A stretch of DNA of 64,000 nt, from NCBI GenBank assembly GCA_913019905.1, contig CAJVZD010000016.1, forward strand, positions 1-64,000, written 5' to 3'. The stretch is from an uncultured Cellvibrionales bacterium. Lineage in GTDB: Bacteria; Pseudomonadota; Gammaproteobacteria; Pseudomonadales; Dasaniaceae. The notes beneath the pieces were generated by a model. It made no database searches, was not told the DNA's origin, and saw nothing but the letters and a program-made list of their open reading frames with translations. A program made the translations under genes and the position numbers. Position 1 is the stretch's first letter. Each line of letters starts with the position of its first letter. Of the stretch, positions 16,608 through 24,956 are shown piece by piece.

Positions 16608-18068
16608 ATGAGAAAAAGTGAGATGAAAAGTAAATCTAAAACCCCCAAAATTCTACTGGTAGAAGACAGTCCTTCTCTTGTCGCTGTCTACGATGGATAT
16701 TTGCAGAAAAGCGACTATCGCGTTGTTGCTGTCGATACCGGCGCCAAAGCGCTGGTCGAACTTGATCAAAATGTTCCAGATCTTGTTTTGTTGGATCTGC
16801 GTCTTCCCGATATGTCTGGAATGGATCTGTTGAAACTTATTCATGAGCGCGGTATGGGTTGTGCGGTCGTCATTATTACTGCTCATGGCTCAATAGATTT
16901 AGCTATCGAGAGTATGCGGTTTGGCGCCTCCGATTTTCTTACAAAACCGTTTGACGCGGCAAGGCTACGGGTCACGGTTAACAATGCGCTTGAGAAGCGT
17001 CGCCTTACTGATATGGTTACTAGCTATCAAAACACTTTCGAACGAGACCATTTTCATCGGTTTATAGGTGCGTCATTGCCGATGCAAGCGGTATTTCGAA
17101 TGGTAGAAAGCGCTGGCCCAAGTAATGCGACCATCTTCATTAGTGGAGAAAGCGGTACCGGTAAAGAGCTTTGCGCAGAAGCTGTTCATCAGGAAAGCCC
17201 TCGCAACAATGGACCATTTGTCGCAATGAACTGTGCGGCGATCCCTCGCGACTTAATGGAAAGCGAAGTTTTTGGCCATGTAAAAGGTGCGTTTACCGGA
17301 GCGGCGGGAAATAGAGATGGGGCTGCGTCCAGAGCCAATGGAGGAACGCTTTTTCTTGATGAAGTTTGCGAAATGAACCTGGAGCTGCAAAGTAAATTAC
17401 TGCGATTCATCCAAACTGGACGTTTTCAGCGCGTTGGTGCTGAAAAAGAAGAGCAGGTAGATATCCGTATTGTTTGTGCAACCAATCGAGACCCCATGGA
17501 GGAGGTTAAAGAGGGCCGATTCCGCGAGGACTTATACTACCGTCTTAACGTCATACCCATACATTTACCGCCACTACGAGATAGAGCAGAGGATATAACC
17601 CTGATCGCTGGAAAGCTATTGCAACGAATTTCTAAAGAGGAGAAAAAAGAATTTGTAAAATTTTCAACGGCTGCCGAAGACTTTTTTCTGAATTACTCAT
17701 GGCCGGGAAATGTCCGAGAACTGGAGAATATTATTCGTAATATTGTGGTTTTGAATACGGGGGACCAGGTGAGTTACGACATGTTGCCGCATAGTCTTTT
17801 TCCTACTTCTGGCAAATCTGAAACTGAAATATCTGTTCCTAGAGAAGCAGTAATGGAGGGCGAGAAGGAGGATTTCGACAGCGTTCAAGTTCCCGGAAGC
17901 GTAGGGGAAATACGAGCTTTATGGATAGAAGAGCGAGATGTTATCGAACGCGCCATTCTTTTATGTGATGGCAATATACCAAAGGCCGCAGCTTTGCTTG
18001 ATATCAGTGCGTCGACCATATACCGAAAACGATTAGCGTGGGACGAGATGTCTAGTGCTAAAGGCTGA
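16608..18068 (+). CDS. Sigma-54-dependent response regulator (NtrC/LuxO family)
   Basis: The protein has about 486 residues from the ATG chosen here. A longer in-frame start at 16530 would overlap the kinase gene, and an ATG at 16623 is also possible. The receiver has Asp63 (LVLLDLRLPD) and Lys in LTKPF. The AAA+ domain has Walker A GESGTGKE, the sigma-54 contact loop GAFTGA and FLDEV. The arginine-finger region reads YYRLNVIPIHLPPLRDR, followed by WPGNVREL. A Fis-type helix-turn-helix ends the protein (IPKAAALLDISASTIYRK), much like LuxO. It should remodel sigma-54 polymerase at -24/-12 promoters when phosphorylated. Three candidate promoters of that type lie within 9 kb in the same block. 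It is the last gene of the sensory operon. Confidence 0.95.
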   Translation: MRKSEMKSKSKTPKILLVEDSPSLVAVYDGYLQKSDYRVVAVDTGAKALVELDQNVPDLVLLDLRLPDMSGMDLLKLIHERGMGCAVVIITAHGSIDLAIESMRFGASDFLTKPFDAARLRVTVNNALEKRRLTDMVTSYQNTFERDHFHRFIGASLPMQAVFRMVESAGPSNATIFISGESGTGKELCAEAVHQESPRNNGPFVAMNCAAIPRDLMESEVFGHVKGAFTGAAGNRDGAASRANGGTLFLDEVCEMNLELQSKLLRFIQTGRFQRVGAEKEEQVDIRIVCATNRDPMEEVKEGRFREDLYYRLNVIPIHLPPLRDRAEDITLIAGKLLQRISKEEKKEFVKFSTAAEDFFLNYSWPGNVRELENIIRNIVVLNTGDQVSYDMLPHSLFPTSGKSETEISVPREAVMEGEKEDFDSVQVPGSVGEIRALWIEERDVIERAILLCDGNIPKAAALLDISASTIYRKRLAWDEMSSAKG

Positions 18069-18166
18069 GAAACAGGTTTCGATATGGGTCTGCTTTGAAT
18101 TCGTCCCGAACAGGTTTAAACGCAAACATTGCCTTTAGCATGGTCAGGCTCAGAAGATTTTTGCAA

Positions 18167-18643
18167 TCAAAGTTGTGTGCTCAATGGCAGTTCCGTCGTA
18201 TTCTTGATTTCTGTAACGGCGATATGAGAATGTACCTCACCGATATGGGCGAGGCTCATTAACCGCTCCCTGACGAATATTTCGTAATGTCGAATATCCT
18301 TCGTCACTATCTTCAACATATAGTCCCAAATTCCGGCCATGGTATAACACTCGATCACCTCGGGGAATAGTTGGACGTTTTGTTCAAACTCTTCAAGATT
18401 ATTGCGACCCTGAGTAGATAAATTCACGGTGGCAAATACGACAACATCCATTGCCAGCTTTTCTCTGTTGAGGATAGAGGCTTGTCGGGAAATTATACCC
18501 TCCTCATAGAGTCGATTAATCCGTCGCCAGCACGGTGATTGAGACATATTGATTTCATTTGCTATTTCCTGCGTGGTCAGTTTTGCATCGTGTTGCAGTA
18601 AACTCAGAATTTTTATGTCTTGTGTGGTCAATTCGGTCGCCAT
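18167..18643 (-). CDS. Lrp/AsnC family transcriptional regulator
   Basis: This 158-residue protein has an N-terminal winged helix-turn-helix (LTTQEIANEINMSQSPCWRRINRLYEEGII) and a C-terminal RAM ligand domain (YTMAGIWDYMLKIVTKD). These regulators sense amino acids and usually act on a divergent or adjacent catabolic operon. It is divergent from the indolepyruvate:ferredoxin oxidoreductase gene across 273 bases of AT-rich DNA, so control of that operon by an aromatic or branched-chain amino acid is likely. The C-terminus is normal length. Confidence 0.93.
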   Translation of the reverse strand: MATELTTQDIKILSLLQHDAKLTTQEIANEINMSQSPCWRRINRLYEEGIISRQASILNREKLAMDVVVFATVNLSTQGRNNLEEFEQNVQLFPEVIECYTMAGIWDYMLKIVTKDIRHYEIFVRERLMSLAHIGEVHSHIAVTEIKNTTELPLSTQL

Positions 18644-18916
18644 CGTCTACACCTTATTAGAATGCCTGAATAAAAGTCGTTTTATAAATCGCTATCGTGA
18701 TGCGGTTCTATTACCTTCTTGCGTAAAGTGATAATAGACGCGATTATCCTAATATAAGGCTAAATAATCCCATAATGTATTGATAAATGGAAATTATATC
18801 TATTATTTTAGTGTGTGTGGGTGTAAATAGAATAAATATACTTTCGAAAATAATTTATCATGCTTGCTTAAATTATCGAGTTTAAGACCAATAAAATCCG
18901 TGCCCTGGAGCGTATC

Positions 18917-21900
18917 ATGTCTAAGAAAAAAGTCTCACTGAACGACAAGTATGCTTTAGATACAACTCGAGCCTATATGACGGGTATCGAAGCCTTAGCG
19001 CGCTTACCGATGCTGCAGCACCAGCGCGACCTCGACCGAGGACTGAAGACCGCAGGGTTTATTTCCGGTTATCGAGGGTCTCCTTTAGGTGGCGTCGATC
19101 AAGCTATGTGGAAGGCGCAGAAATATCTCGAAAAACACGATATTAAATTTCTTCCTGGAGTGAACGAAGATCTCGCGGCTACTGCGGTATGGGGTAGTCA
19201 GCAGGTGAATTTGTTCGAAGGCGCTGAATACGACGGCATTTTTGGAATGTGGTACGGAAAAGGTCCCGGTGTAGACCGGAGCATGGATGTCATTAAACAC
19301 GCGAATGCCTTTGGGACCTCCAAATTCGGCGGTGTCTTAGCGGTAGCTGGCGATGATCATGCGAACAAATCTTCGACCATTCCACATCAGTCGGAACATA
19401 TGTTTATCGGCGCATCGATTCCAGTTCTTAATCCATCGAATGTTCAGGAAGTGTTGGACTTGGGTATTTATGGATGGGAACTTTCTCGTTATTGCGGAAC
19501 GTGGGTCGCCCTTAAGGCCATTACTGAAAACATGGATTCGGCAATTTCGGCAGAAATTGATCCGAACCGAGTCAATATTGTTCTTCCTGACTCATTTGAG
19601 TTGCCCGAGGATGGAGTGCATGCCCGTTGGCCCGATAACGGCTTAGCGCAGGAAGAGCGTCTAAACAAATACAAAATATATGCGGCTCGCGAATTTGCCC
19701 GAGTGAATAATCTCAATAGGGTTGTTATCGATAGCGAAAAACCGCGTTTGGGGATATTTACCACCGGGAAAGCCTATCTAGATGTCATGCAAGCATTGGA
19801 AGACCTCGGTATTGATAACAAAAAAGCGGCGGATATCGGATTGAGAGTTTTCAAAGTTGGTATGAGTTGGCCGCTGGAACCGGTTAGTACCCACCAGTTT
19901 GCCGACGGACTCGAAGAGATTCTAGTCGTTGAAGAGAAACGTTCAATTCTTGAAGACCAGTTGACCGGTCAGCTCTATAACTGGCCGGTAGGTCGTCGTC
20001 CGAGAGTCATTGGTGAGTTTGATGAAAACGGTAAGGACTTGCTACCGAACCTGAGCGAACTGACCCCGGCCACTGTTGCGAGAGCAATTGCATCGCGAAT
20101 ACAGCGTTTTTACGACGATGAAATGATCGATAAACGTCTGGCATTTTATCATCAAAAAGAAAAGTCTCTCGCGAAGGCAAGAACACACCTACAACGGACT
20201 CCTCACTACTGCTCCGGCTGTCCTCACAGTACATCGACGCGAATCCCGGAAGGAAGCCGGGCACTCGGCGGTATCGGTTGTCACTATATGGGAACCTGGG
20301 AAAAAGGGGACCGCAAAGCTGAGACTTTCACACAAATGGGTGGCGAAGGGGTTTCGTGGGTTGGACAAGCGCCGTTTACTAAAACTAAACACGTTTTCCA
20401 AAACTTGGGCGACGGCACCTATTTTCATTCCGGTTTGTTGGCGATCCGACAGACGATCGCGGCCGGCGTGAATATCACTTATAAAATTCTCTATAACGAT
20501 GCGGTAGCGATGACGGGCGGGCAGCCTTTAGATGGGCAAATATCCGTTGAAAAAATGATTTTCCAACTGCGAGGAGAAGGCGTCAAACGTATAGCGGTGG
20601 TGTCTGATGATCCCGACAATCATACAGATAGTATTCAATCCTTTAAAGGACTCACCATAGACCATCGAGATGATTTGATTACGATTGAAAAGGAATTGCG
20701 CGAGATCGACGGTACTACCGTTCTTATTTATGAACAGACTTGTGCTGCCGAGAAACGTCGTCGGCGAAAAAAAGGTTTGATTGAAGATCCGGCCCGACGG
20801 GTGGTCATAAATCCTGAAGTCTGTGAGGGGTGTGGGGATTGTAATATTCAGTCTAACTGTTTATCTGTGCTGCCTCTTGCGACAGAGCTGGGTCGTAAGC
20901 GACAGATAGACCAAAGCGCCTGCAATAAAGATTTTACTTGCGTAAAAGGCTTTTGTCCGAGTTTTGTCAGCGTGGTTGGCGGGCAGCTGAAAAAGACCAG
21001 GTTAGCCGATACACATAATGGCAGTGACACCGACTTTTCTGATCTTCCCGAACCGGTGATGGCGCCGATTGATGAACAGCCTTGGAATATAGTCGTTGCC
21101 GGAGTCGGAGGAACAGGTGTACTGACTGTTACCGCTCTTGTAGCGATGGCCGCACATATTGAAGGTAAAGGTTGTGCGACGATGAATCAGACCGGCCTTG
21201 CACAAAAATTCGGGTCCGTGGTGAGTCATGTTCGAGTGGGTGAATCACAATCTGCCATTAATGCGGTTCGTATCCCTGCCGGAGACGCTGATTTACTGAT
21301 TGCTTGTGATTTAGTGGTCGGTGCCGATGACGAGGCTCTTGCCAAAGTTAATGTCGAGCGCAGTCACGCCATTGTCAACGATTTTGAGGCAATTACAGCG
21401 TCTTTTGCCAGTGACCCCGATGTGGTGTTTCCTGCTGAGAGTATGAAACAGTCAATTAGAGAAGAGGTAGGTAAAGATAAAGTTAGTTTTATCAATGCAA
21501 CAAAAATTGCGACTTCTTTATTCGGTGATTCCATAGCGGGAAACATTTTCTTACTGGGTTACGCCTGTCAAAAAGGCTTTTTGCCCGTATCTTACTCAGC
21601 GATGAATGATGCCATTGAGTTAAATGCGGTTGCCATCGACTTTAATAGAGATGCATTTCTCTGGGGGCGTCGAGCTGCTGTCAATATTGAGAAAGTTATC
21701 GAACTGGCAAACGTTAAGAATGATTTTAAAGCTCTGGACAGTTTGGAAGAGATTGTGTCCGATCGTTTTAAGCGTCTCGTTGATTACCAGAACGTGAATT
21801 ATGCTGAGCGCTACCGCTCTTTAGTAGAGAAAATACGAGATAAAGAAGACAGTGACGGCTCGGAAAATAACCATGCATTAAGTAAAACGGTCGCAAAATT

Positions 21901-22414
21901 TTATTATAAATTGCTAGCCTATAAAGACGAATACGAAGTGGCGCGTCTCTATAGTAATGGAGATTTCAAAGCAAAAATAGAGGCTATGTTTGAAGGTGAC
22001 TTTCAGCTCGAGTTTCATATGGCGCCACCGTTACTATCGAAAAAAGATCGCAATACGGGACTGCCGATCAAACGGAAATTACCTCACAGTATGTTGTTTC
22101 TGTTCGGTTTATTAGCTCGATTAAAAGTGATTCGCGGATCCTTCCTCGACCCGTTTTCGTACCTGAAAGAACGACGCGAAGAATTGCAGCTCATTAGCGA
22201 CTACGAGACATCTGTTGAAGAAATTATTCAGAAGCTAACGCCCGAAAATTACGACGTCGCTGTTGAGTTGGCGGGTATACCAGAAAAAATTCGTGGCTAT
22301 GGTCACGTGAAGGAAAAAAGTGTTGAAGCAATGACCGCCCGTAAAAATCAGCTTTTACTGCAATTGCGTGGTCAATTTGTCGAGGTACTAACGATTGCCG
22401 AAGAGGCAGCCTAA
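18917..22414 (+). CDS. Indolepyruvate:ferredoxin oxidoreductase, fused alpha-beta-gamma type
   Basis: This 1165-residue single-chain 2-oxoacid:ferredoxin oxidoreductase oxidatively decarboxylates aryl (or branched) 2-keto acids to acyl-CoA, passing electrons to ferredoxin. The N-terminal pyrimidine-binding domain contains FISGYRGSPLGG and GMWYGKGPGVDR. The ThDP-binding domain begins after the cysteine pair YCSGCPHS and carries NLGDGTYFHSG and NDAVAMTGGQP. A cysteine cluster (CEGCGDCNIQSNC and CNKDFTCVKGFC) can hold iron-sulfur centres. The C-terminal gamma domain starts near VVAGVGGTGVLTVTALVA. Length fits the proteobacterial fused type. It is followed after 42 bases by a leucine-dehydrogenase-like gene, which supports a role after amino-acid deamination. 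Confidence 0.95.
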   Translation: MSKKKVSLNDKYALDTTRAYMTGIEALARLPMLQHQRDLDRGLKTAGFISGYRGSPLGGVDQAMWKAQKYLEKHDIKFLPGVNEDLAATAVWGSQQVNLFEGAEYDGIFGMWYGKGPGVDRSMDVIKHANAFGTSKFGGVLAVAGDDHANKSSTIPHQSEHMFIGASIPVLNPSNVQEVLDLGIYGWELSRYCGTWVALKAITENMDSAISAEIDPNRVNIVLPDSFELPEDGVHARWPDNGLAQEERLNKYKIYAAREFARVNNLNRVVIDSEKPRLGIFTTGKAYLDVMQALEDLGIDNKKAADIGLRVFKVGMSWPLEPVSTHQFADGLEEILVVEEKRSILEDQLTGQLYNWPVGRRPRVIGEFDENGKDLLPNLSELTPATVARAIASRIQRFYDDEMIDKRLAFYHQKEKSLAKARTHLQRTPHYCSGCPHSTSTRIPEGSRALGGIGCHYMGTWEKGDRKAETFTQMGGEGVSWVGQAPFTKTKHVFQNLGDGTYFHSGLLAIRQTIAAGVNITYKILYNDAVAMTGGQPLDGQISVEKMIFQLRGEGVKRIAVVSDDPDNHTDSIQSFKGLTIDHRDDLITIEKELREIDGTTVLIYEQTCAAEKRRRRKKGLIEDPARRVVINPEVCEGCGDCNIQSNCLSVLPLATELGRKRQIDQSACNKDFTCVKGFCPSFVSVVGGQLKKTRLADTHNGSDTDFSDLPEPVMAPIDEQPWNIVVAGVGGTGVLTVTALVAMAAHIEGKGCATMNQTGLAQKFGSVVSHVRVGESQSAINAVRIPAGDADLLIACDLVVGADDEALAKVNVERSHAIVNDFEAITASFASDPDVVFPAESMKQSIREEVGKDKVSFINATKIATSLFGDSIAGNIFLLGYACQKGFLPVSYSAMNDAIELNAVAIDFNRDAFLWGRRAAVNIEKVIELANVKNDFKALDSLEEIVSDRFKRLVDYQNVNYAERYRSLVEKIRDKEDSDGSENNHALSKTVAKFYYKLLAYKDEYEVARLYSNGDFKAKIEAMFEGDFQLEFHMAPPLLSKKDRNTGLPIKRKLPHSMLFLFGLLARLKVIRGSFLDPFSYLKERREELQLISDYETSVEEIIQKLTPENYDVAVELAGIPEKIRGYGHVKEKSVEAMTARKNQLLLQLRGQFVEVLTIAEEAA

Positions 22415-22456
22415 ATCATGTGTAGACTTTCCCATAATTAAAAAGAGGGTACGTTA

Positions 22457-23518
22457 ATGTCCGTTTTCGATCATGCAGATTTTGATAATCATCAGATGGT
22501 CGCTTTTAAAAGCGATCCGAAAAGTGGGCTCAAAGCTATCATTGCAGTCCATAATGATATTTTGGGACCTGCGATGGGTGGGTGCAGAATGTTTCCTTAC
22601 AGTACCTCTGATGCCGCACTAAGCGATGTATTACGTTTGTCGCGCGGTATGACTTACAAGTCTGCTTTAGCAAGTCTGCCGGTCGGTGGCGGAAAGTCAG
22701 TCATTATCGGTGATCCTAGGCGCGATAAAAGTCGCGACCTGCTACTCGCGATGGGAGACTTTATTGAGAGTCTTAGCGGGCAGTATACCACCGCGGAAGA
22801 TTCAGGAACCAGCGTCGACGATATGGCCGTCATTGCAGAGCGAACTCAATACGCTGCGGGCATGATTGAACACGAAAAGCATGGTGGAGATCCTTCTCCG
22901 ATAACAGCTTATGGCGTATACCAGGGAATCTGTGCCGCCGTCGAATACAAATATGGTTCTGACCTGAAGGGGATGAAAATCGCAATGCAGGGAGTTGGTA
23001 ATGTCGGCTATCACATGGTGGAAATGTTAACTAAAGCCGGAGCAAAAGTTTTCGCGTCGGATGTTAGCACTAAAAACATCGAGCGTGTGGTCCATGATTT
23101 TGGTGTAACAGAATTGCGTTTAGACGAACTTTTTTCCGCGAATGTAGATGTGCTCGCCCCCTGCGCGTTGGGAGGCGCAATTAATAGCGAGTCGATTGAT
23201 TCCATAAAAGCAAAAATCGTCGCTGGAGCAGCAAATAATCAACTGAAAACTCCCGAAATGGGCGATGTAATGTTGGAGCGCGGTATTCTCTATGCGCCTG
23301 ATTACGTCATTAATTCAGGGGGAATCATCGATGTATACTACCAATCGCAGGATATTCGGGATACCGACAAAATAGAAGCCCATGTTTTAGGTATCAAAAA
23401 AACCTTACTGGAGATCTTTAAGCGTTCAGAAACGGAAGCGAAGTCGACCAGTCACATAGCGGATGCCTTAGCGGAAGATATTCTTCGCGATTCTTTACAA
23501 AAGAAAAAGGCGGCCTAA
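22457..23518 (+). CDS. Leucine/valine/phenylalanine dehydrogenase
   Basis: This 353-residue NAD-dependent amino-acid dehydrogenase deaminates branched-chain or aromatic amino acids to 2-keto acids. Family marks are GPAMGGCRMFPY, GMTYKSALASLPVGGGKSVI with the substrate and catalytic lysines, TTAEDSGTSVDDM, and the Rossmann motif MQGVGNVGYH. Length is typical for leucine dehydrogenase. GGAG-like purines precede the start (AAAGAGGG). Its product keto acids are plausible substrates of the oxidoreductase encoded just upstream, so the two genes read as a deamination plus oxidative decarboxylation unit. Leucine versus phenylalanine specificity cannot be decided here. Confidence 0.92.
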   Translation: MSVFDHADFDNHQMVAFKSDPKSGLKAIIAVHNDILGPAMGGCRMFPYSTSDAALSDVLRLSRGMTYKSALASLPVGGGKSVIIGDPRRDKSRDLLLAMGDFIESLSGQYTTAEDSGTSVDDMAVIAERTQYAAGMIEHEKHGGDPSPITAYGVYQGICAAVEYKYGSDLKGMKIAMQGVGNVGYHMVEMLTKAGAKVFASDVSTKNIERVVHDFGVTELRLDELFSANVDVLAPCALGGAINSESIDSIKAKIVAGAANNQLKTPEMGDVMLERGILYAPDYVINSGGIIDVYYQSQDIRDTDKIEAHVLGIKKTLLEIFKRSETEAKSTSHIADALAEDILRDSLQKKKAA

Positions 23519-23654
23519 TAAAAAGCTATTGCGCGGGGATAAAAACTGCTGGGGAAGATAAAACCTGGGGTATCAGTGTGCGCTGCCGTTCATTTGATTT
23601 TTATCATTGAGAGAGGCGGCGAACATGACATGCCGCAGGTATCAAAGATTTCTA

Positions 23655-23684
23655 TTGACCTTGTAAATGTTGACCCTGTAAATA
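23655..23684. repeat. Tandem 15-bp repeat (2 copies)
   Basis: TTGACCTTGTAAATG is followed directly by TTGACCCTGTAAATA, with two mismatches. It is intergenic, between the leucine dehydrogenase and a small membrane protein. Confidence 0.75.
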
Positions 23685-23714
23685 CTGCTCCTTACTGAAC
23701 GCCCTATCTGAGGG

Positions 23715-24266
23715 TTACCGCACAACCAGGTCTTCGTCTGGACCACCGCGATACGTATGTCCTGTACCGCCGACACGATATAGGAATAGTTCAAAGGACT
23801 CGCCATCTTTAGAATAGAAAATGGGATAGGTTTTCATAGTCCCCACATTGCTTCTCAGCTTATCTTCATTATCGCTTTCTCTCATGCCTAATGATTGGTA
23901 GGGCAGTGTCTCTGGACATTTGCCCTTTCTATTACATATTTCGTGAATGGTTTGTGCTATTTCTCTCGCTTGAAACTTTGCTTCATTGTAGCTTGTGACT
24001 GCAGTTATCATGACAATAGCTCCAAAGAAAATGGTCAATGCCGGGCGCAAGAGTAGGGCGTTGCTTTTCCGTTCTTTTCGTATCTTTCGTGCATTCAATA
24101 AAACAAAAAGACATCCTCCGATCGCGCTATAGATACTGGCGAGTAAGGGAATTGCCAGGAAAAACCACAAGCCGGGTCCGCTCACCATTAGCAGCAGTAA
24201 CATAGTCGCTGGCGGTAATAGCTGCTTAAGGTAGTAAAGCAGTAATCTCCCTTTTGCTTTTATCAT
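23715..24266 (-). CDS. Hypothetical membrane protein with C-terminal soluble domain
   Basis: I do not recognise this 183-residue protein. It has three hydrophobic stretches: about residues 14-32 and 33-53 (together MLLLLMVSGPGLWFFLAIPL and the following LLASIYSAIGGCLFVLL), and 71-88. A polar C-terminal half of about 95 residues follows. That half has a Cys pair (ICNRKGKC) that could form a disulfide if exported, and ends in GGTGHTYRGGPDEDLVVR. The arrangement suggests an inner-membrane protein with a periplasmic domain. It is alone on the minus strand, and no neighbour suggests a function. Coding is supported by continuous length, membrane segments and lack of a better overlapping frame. Confidence 0.65.
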   Translation of the reverse strand: MIKAKGRLLLYYLKQLLPPATMLLLLMVSGPGLWFFLAIPLLASIYSAIGGCLFVLLNARKIRKERKSNALLLRPALTIFFGAIVMITAVTSYNEAKFQAREIAQTIHEICNRKGKCPETLPYQSLGMRESDNEDKLRSNVGTMKTYPIFYSKDGESFELFLYRVGGTGHTYRGGPDEDLVVR

Positions 24267-24480
24267 ATCTCTTGGTTCACCTTATTCGATTGGGTTTCGG
24301 ATAGGAGATCTTCATGCTACGAATGCTGAGCTTGATATTGCGTCGATATAAATATGACTGGAAATTGTTTTATCCGGTTCATGAGTTAATCTAAAGGTAT
24401 GACATTTACGCCAATAAGTCATTGACCATTTTAGGTCTCCATCAGATTCGGTGTATGTCGGGATCATTGAGGGGAATTTT

Positions 24481-24786
24481 GTGAAAGAGGAGATTTTGCC
24501 ACACTGGATAATGGCGGGGGTGTTACTTTGTATATCCCTTTATATTGTTGTTTTTAATGTGAGTAGGCAGTTTCTAAATCAACGAAACAAAAATCACAGT
24601 ATTAATCACGAAATATCTGGAGTGGCCTTTTTGGGTACTTTTTTTGCTCTGGCTGGATTGGGAGTCGCGCCGATAGATTTTAAATGGTGGTTTTTCTTGT
24701 TGGTCGTGGTCGAGATCCCAGCCATTATTAGTTTCTCTGCACCCACAAATAGCATTTCTGATAGTGAAGAGATAGTGAAGAGATAG
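24481..24786 (+). CDS. Small hypothetical membrane protein
   Basis: The protein has about 101 residues from a GTG at 24481, chosen because AGGGG lies seven bases upstream. An in-frame GTG at 24451 has no such site. Three hydrophobic segments are visible: IMAGVLLCISLYIVVF, VAFLGTFFALAGLGV and WWFFLLVVVEIPAII. The C-terminus (SDSEEIVKR) is encoded by an 11-base tandem duplication that runs across the stop codon, so the tail may be a recent replication-slippage product. I do not recognise the family. It is followed by a short possible gene and an ADP-ribosylglycohydrolase-like gene in the same direction, possibly one operon. Confidence 0.55.
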   Translation: MKEEILPHWIMAGVLLCISLYIVVFNVSRQFLNQRNKNHSINHEISGVAFLGTFFALAGLGVAPIDFKWWFFLLVVVEIPAIISFSAPTNSISDSEEIVKR

Positions 24787-24788
24787 TG
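24760..24788. repeat. Tandem 11-bp repeat across a stop codon
   Basis: GATAGTGAAGA occurs twice in direct succession, followed by a partial third GATAGTG. It covers the last codons and stop of the small membrane protein and the start of the next short reading frame. An 11-bp unit shifts frame with each copy. Confidence 0.8.
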
Positions 24789-24797
24789 CGGAAGCTG

Positions 24798-24956
24798 ATG
24801 GCTACGCGAATGACATTCAAAGATCTAACAAGACTCGAAATAAAAATAGTTGATGCATTTCGAGATTTTTTCCAGAAAAGAAACGTAGATCCTGATCAGA
24901 AGTTGATTGAACTATTTACTAACGGACAGCGGATATGGTTGACGGAAAATCAGTAG
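24798..24956 (+). CDS. Possible 52-residue protein overlapping the next gene
   Basis: A short open frame, beginning MATRMTFKDLTRLEIKIVDA and ending RIWLTENQ, has natural-looking amphipathic and charged composition. It overlaps the start of the ADP-ribosylglycohydrolase gene by 22 bases in another frame. An in-frame GTG at 24786 would add four residues. No strong ribosome binding site is visible and I do not recognise the product. It could instead be a remnant. It fills an otherwise empty 148-base gap in a run of same-strand genes. Confidence 0.35.
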   Translation: MATRMTFKDLTRLEIKIVDAFRDFFQKRNVDPDQKLIELFTNGQRIWLTENQ

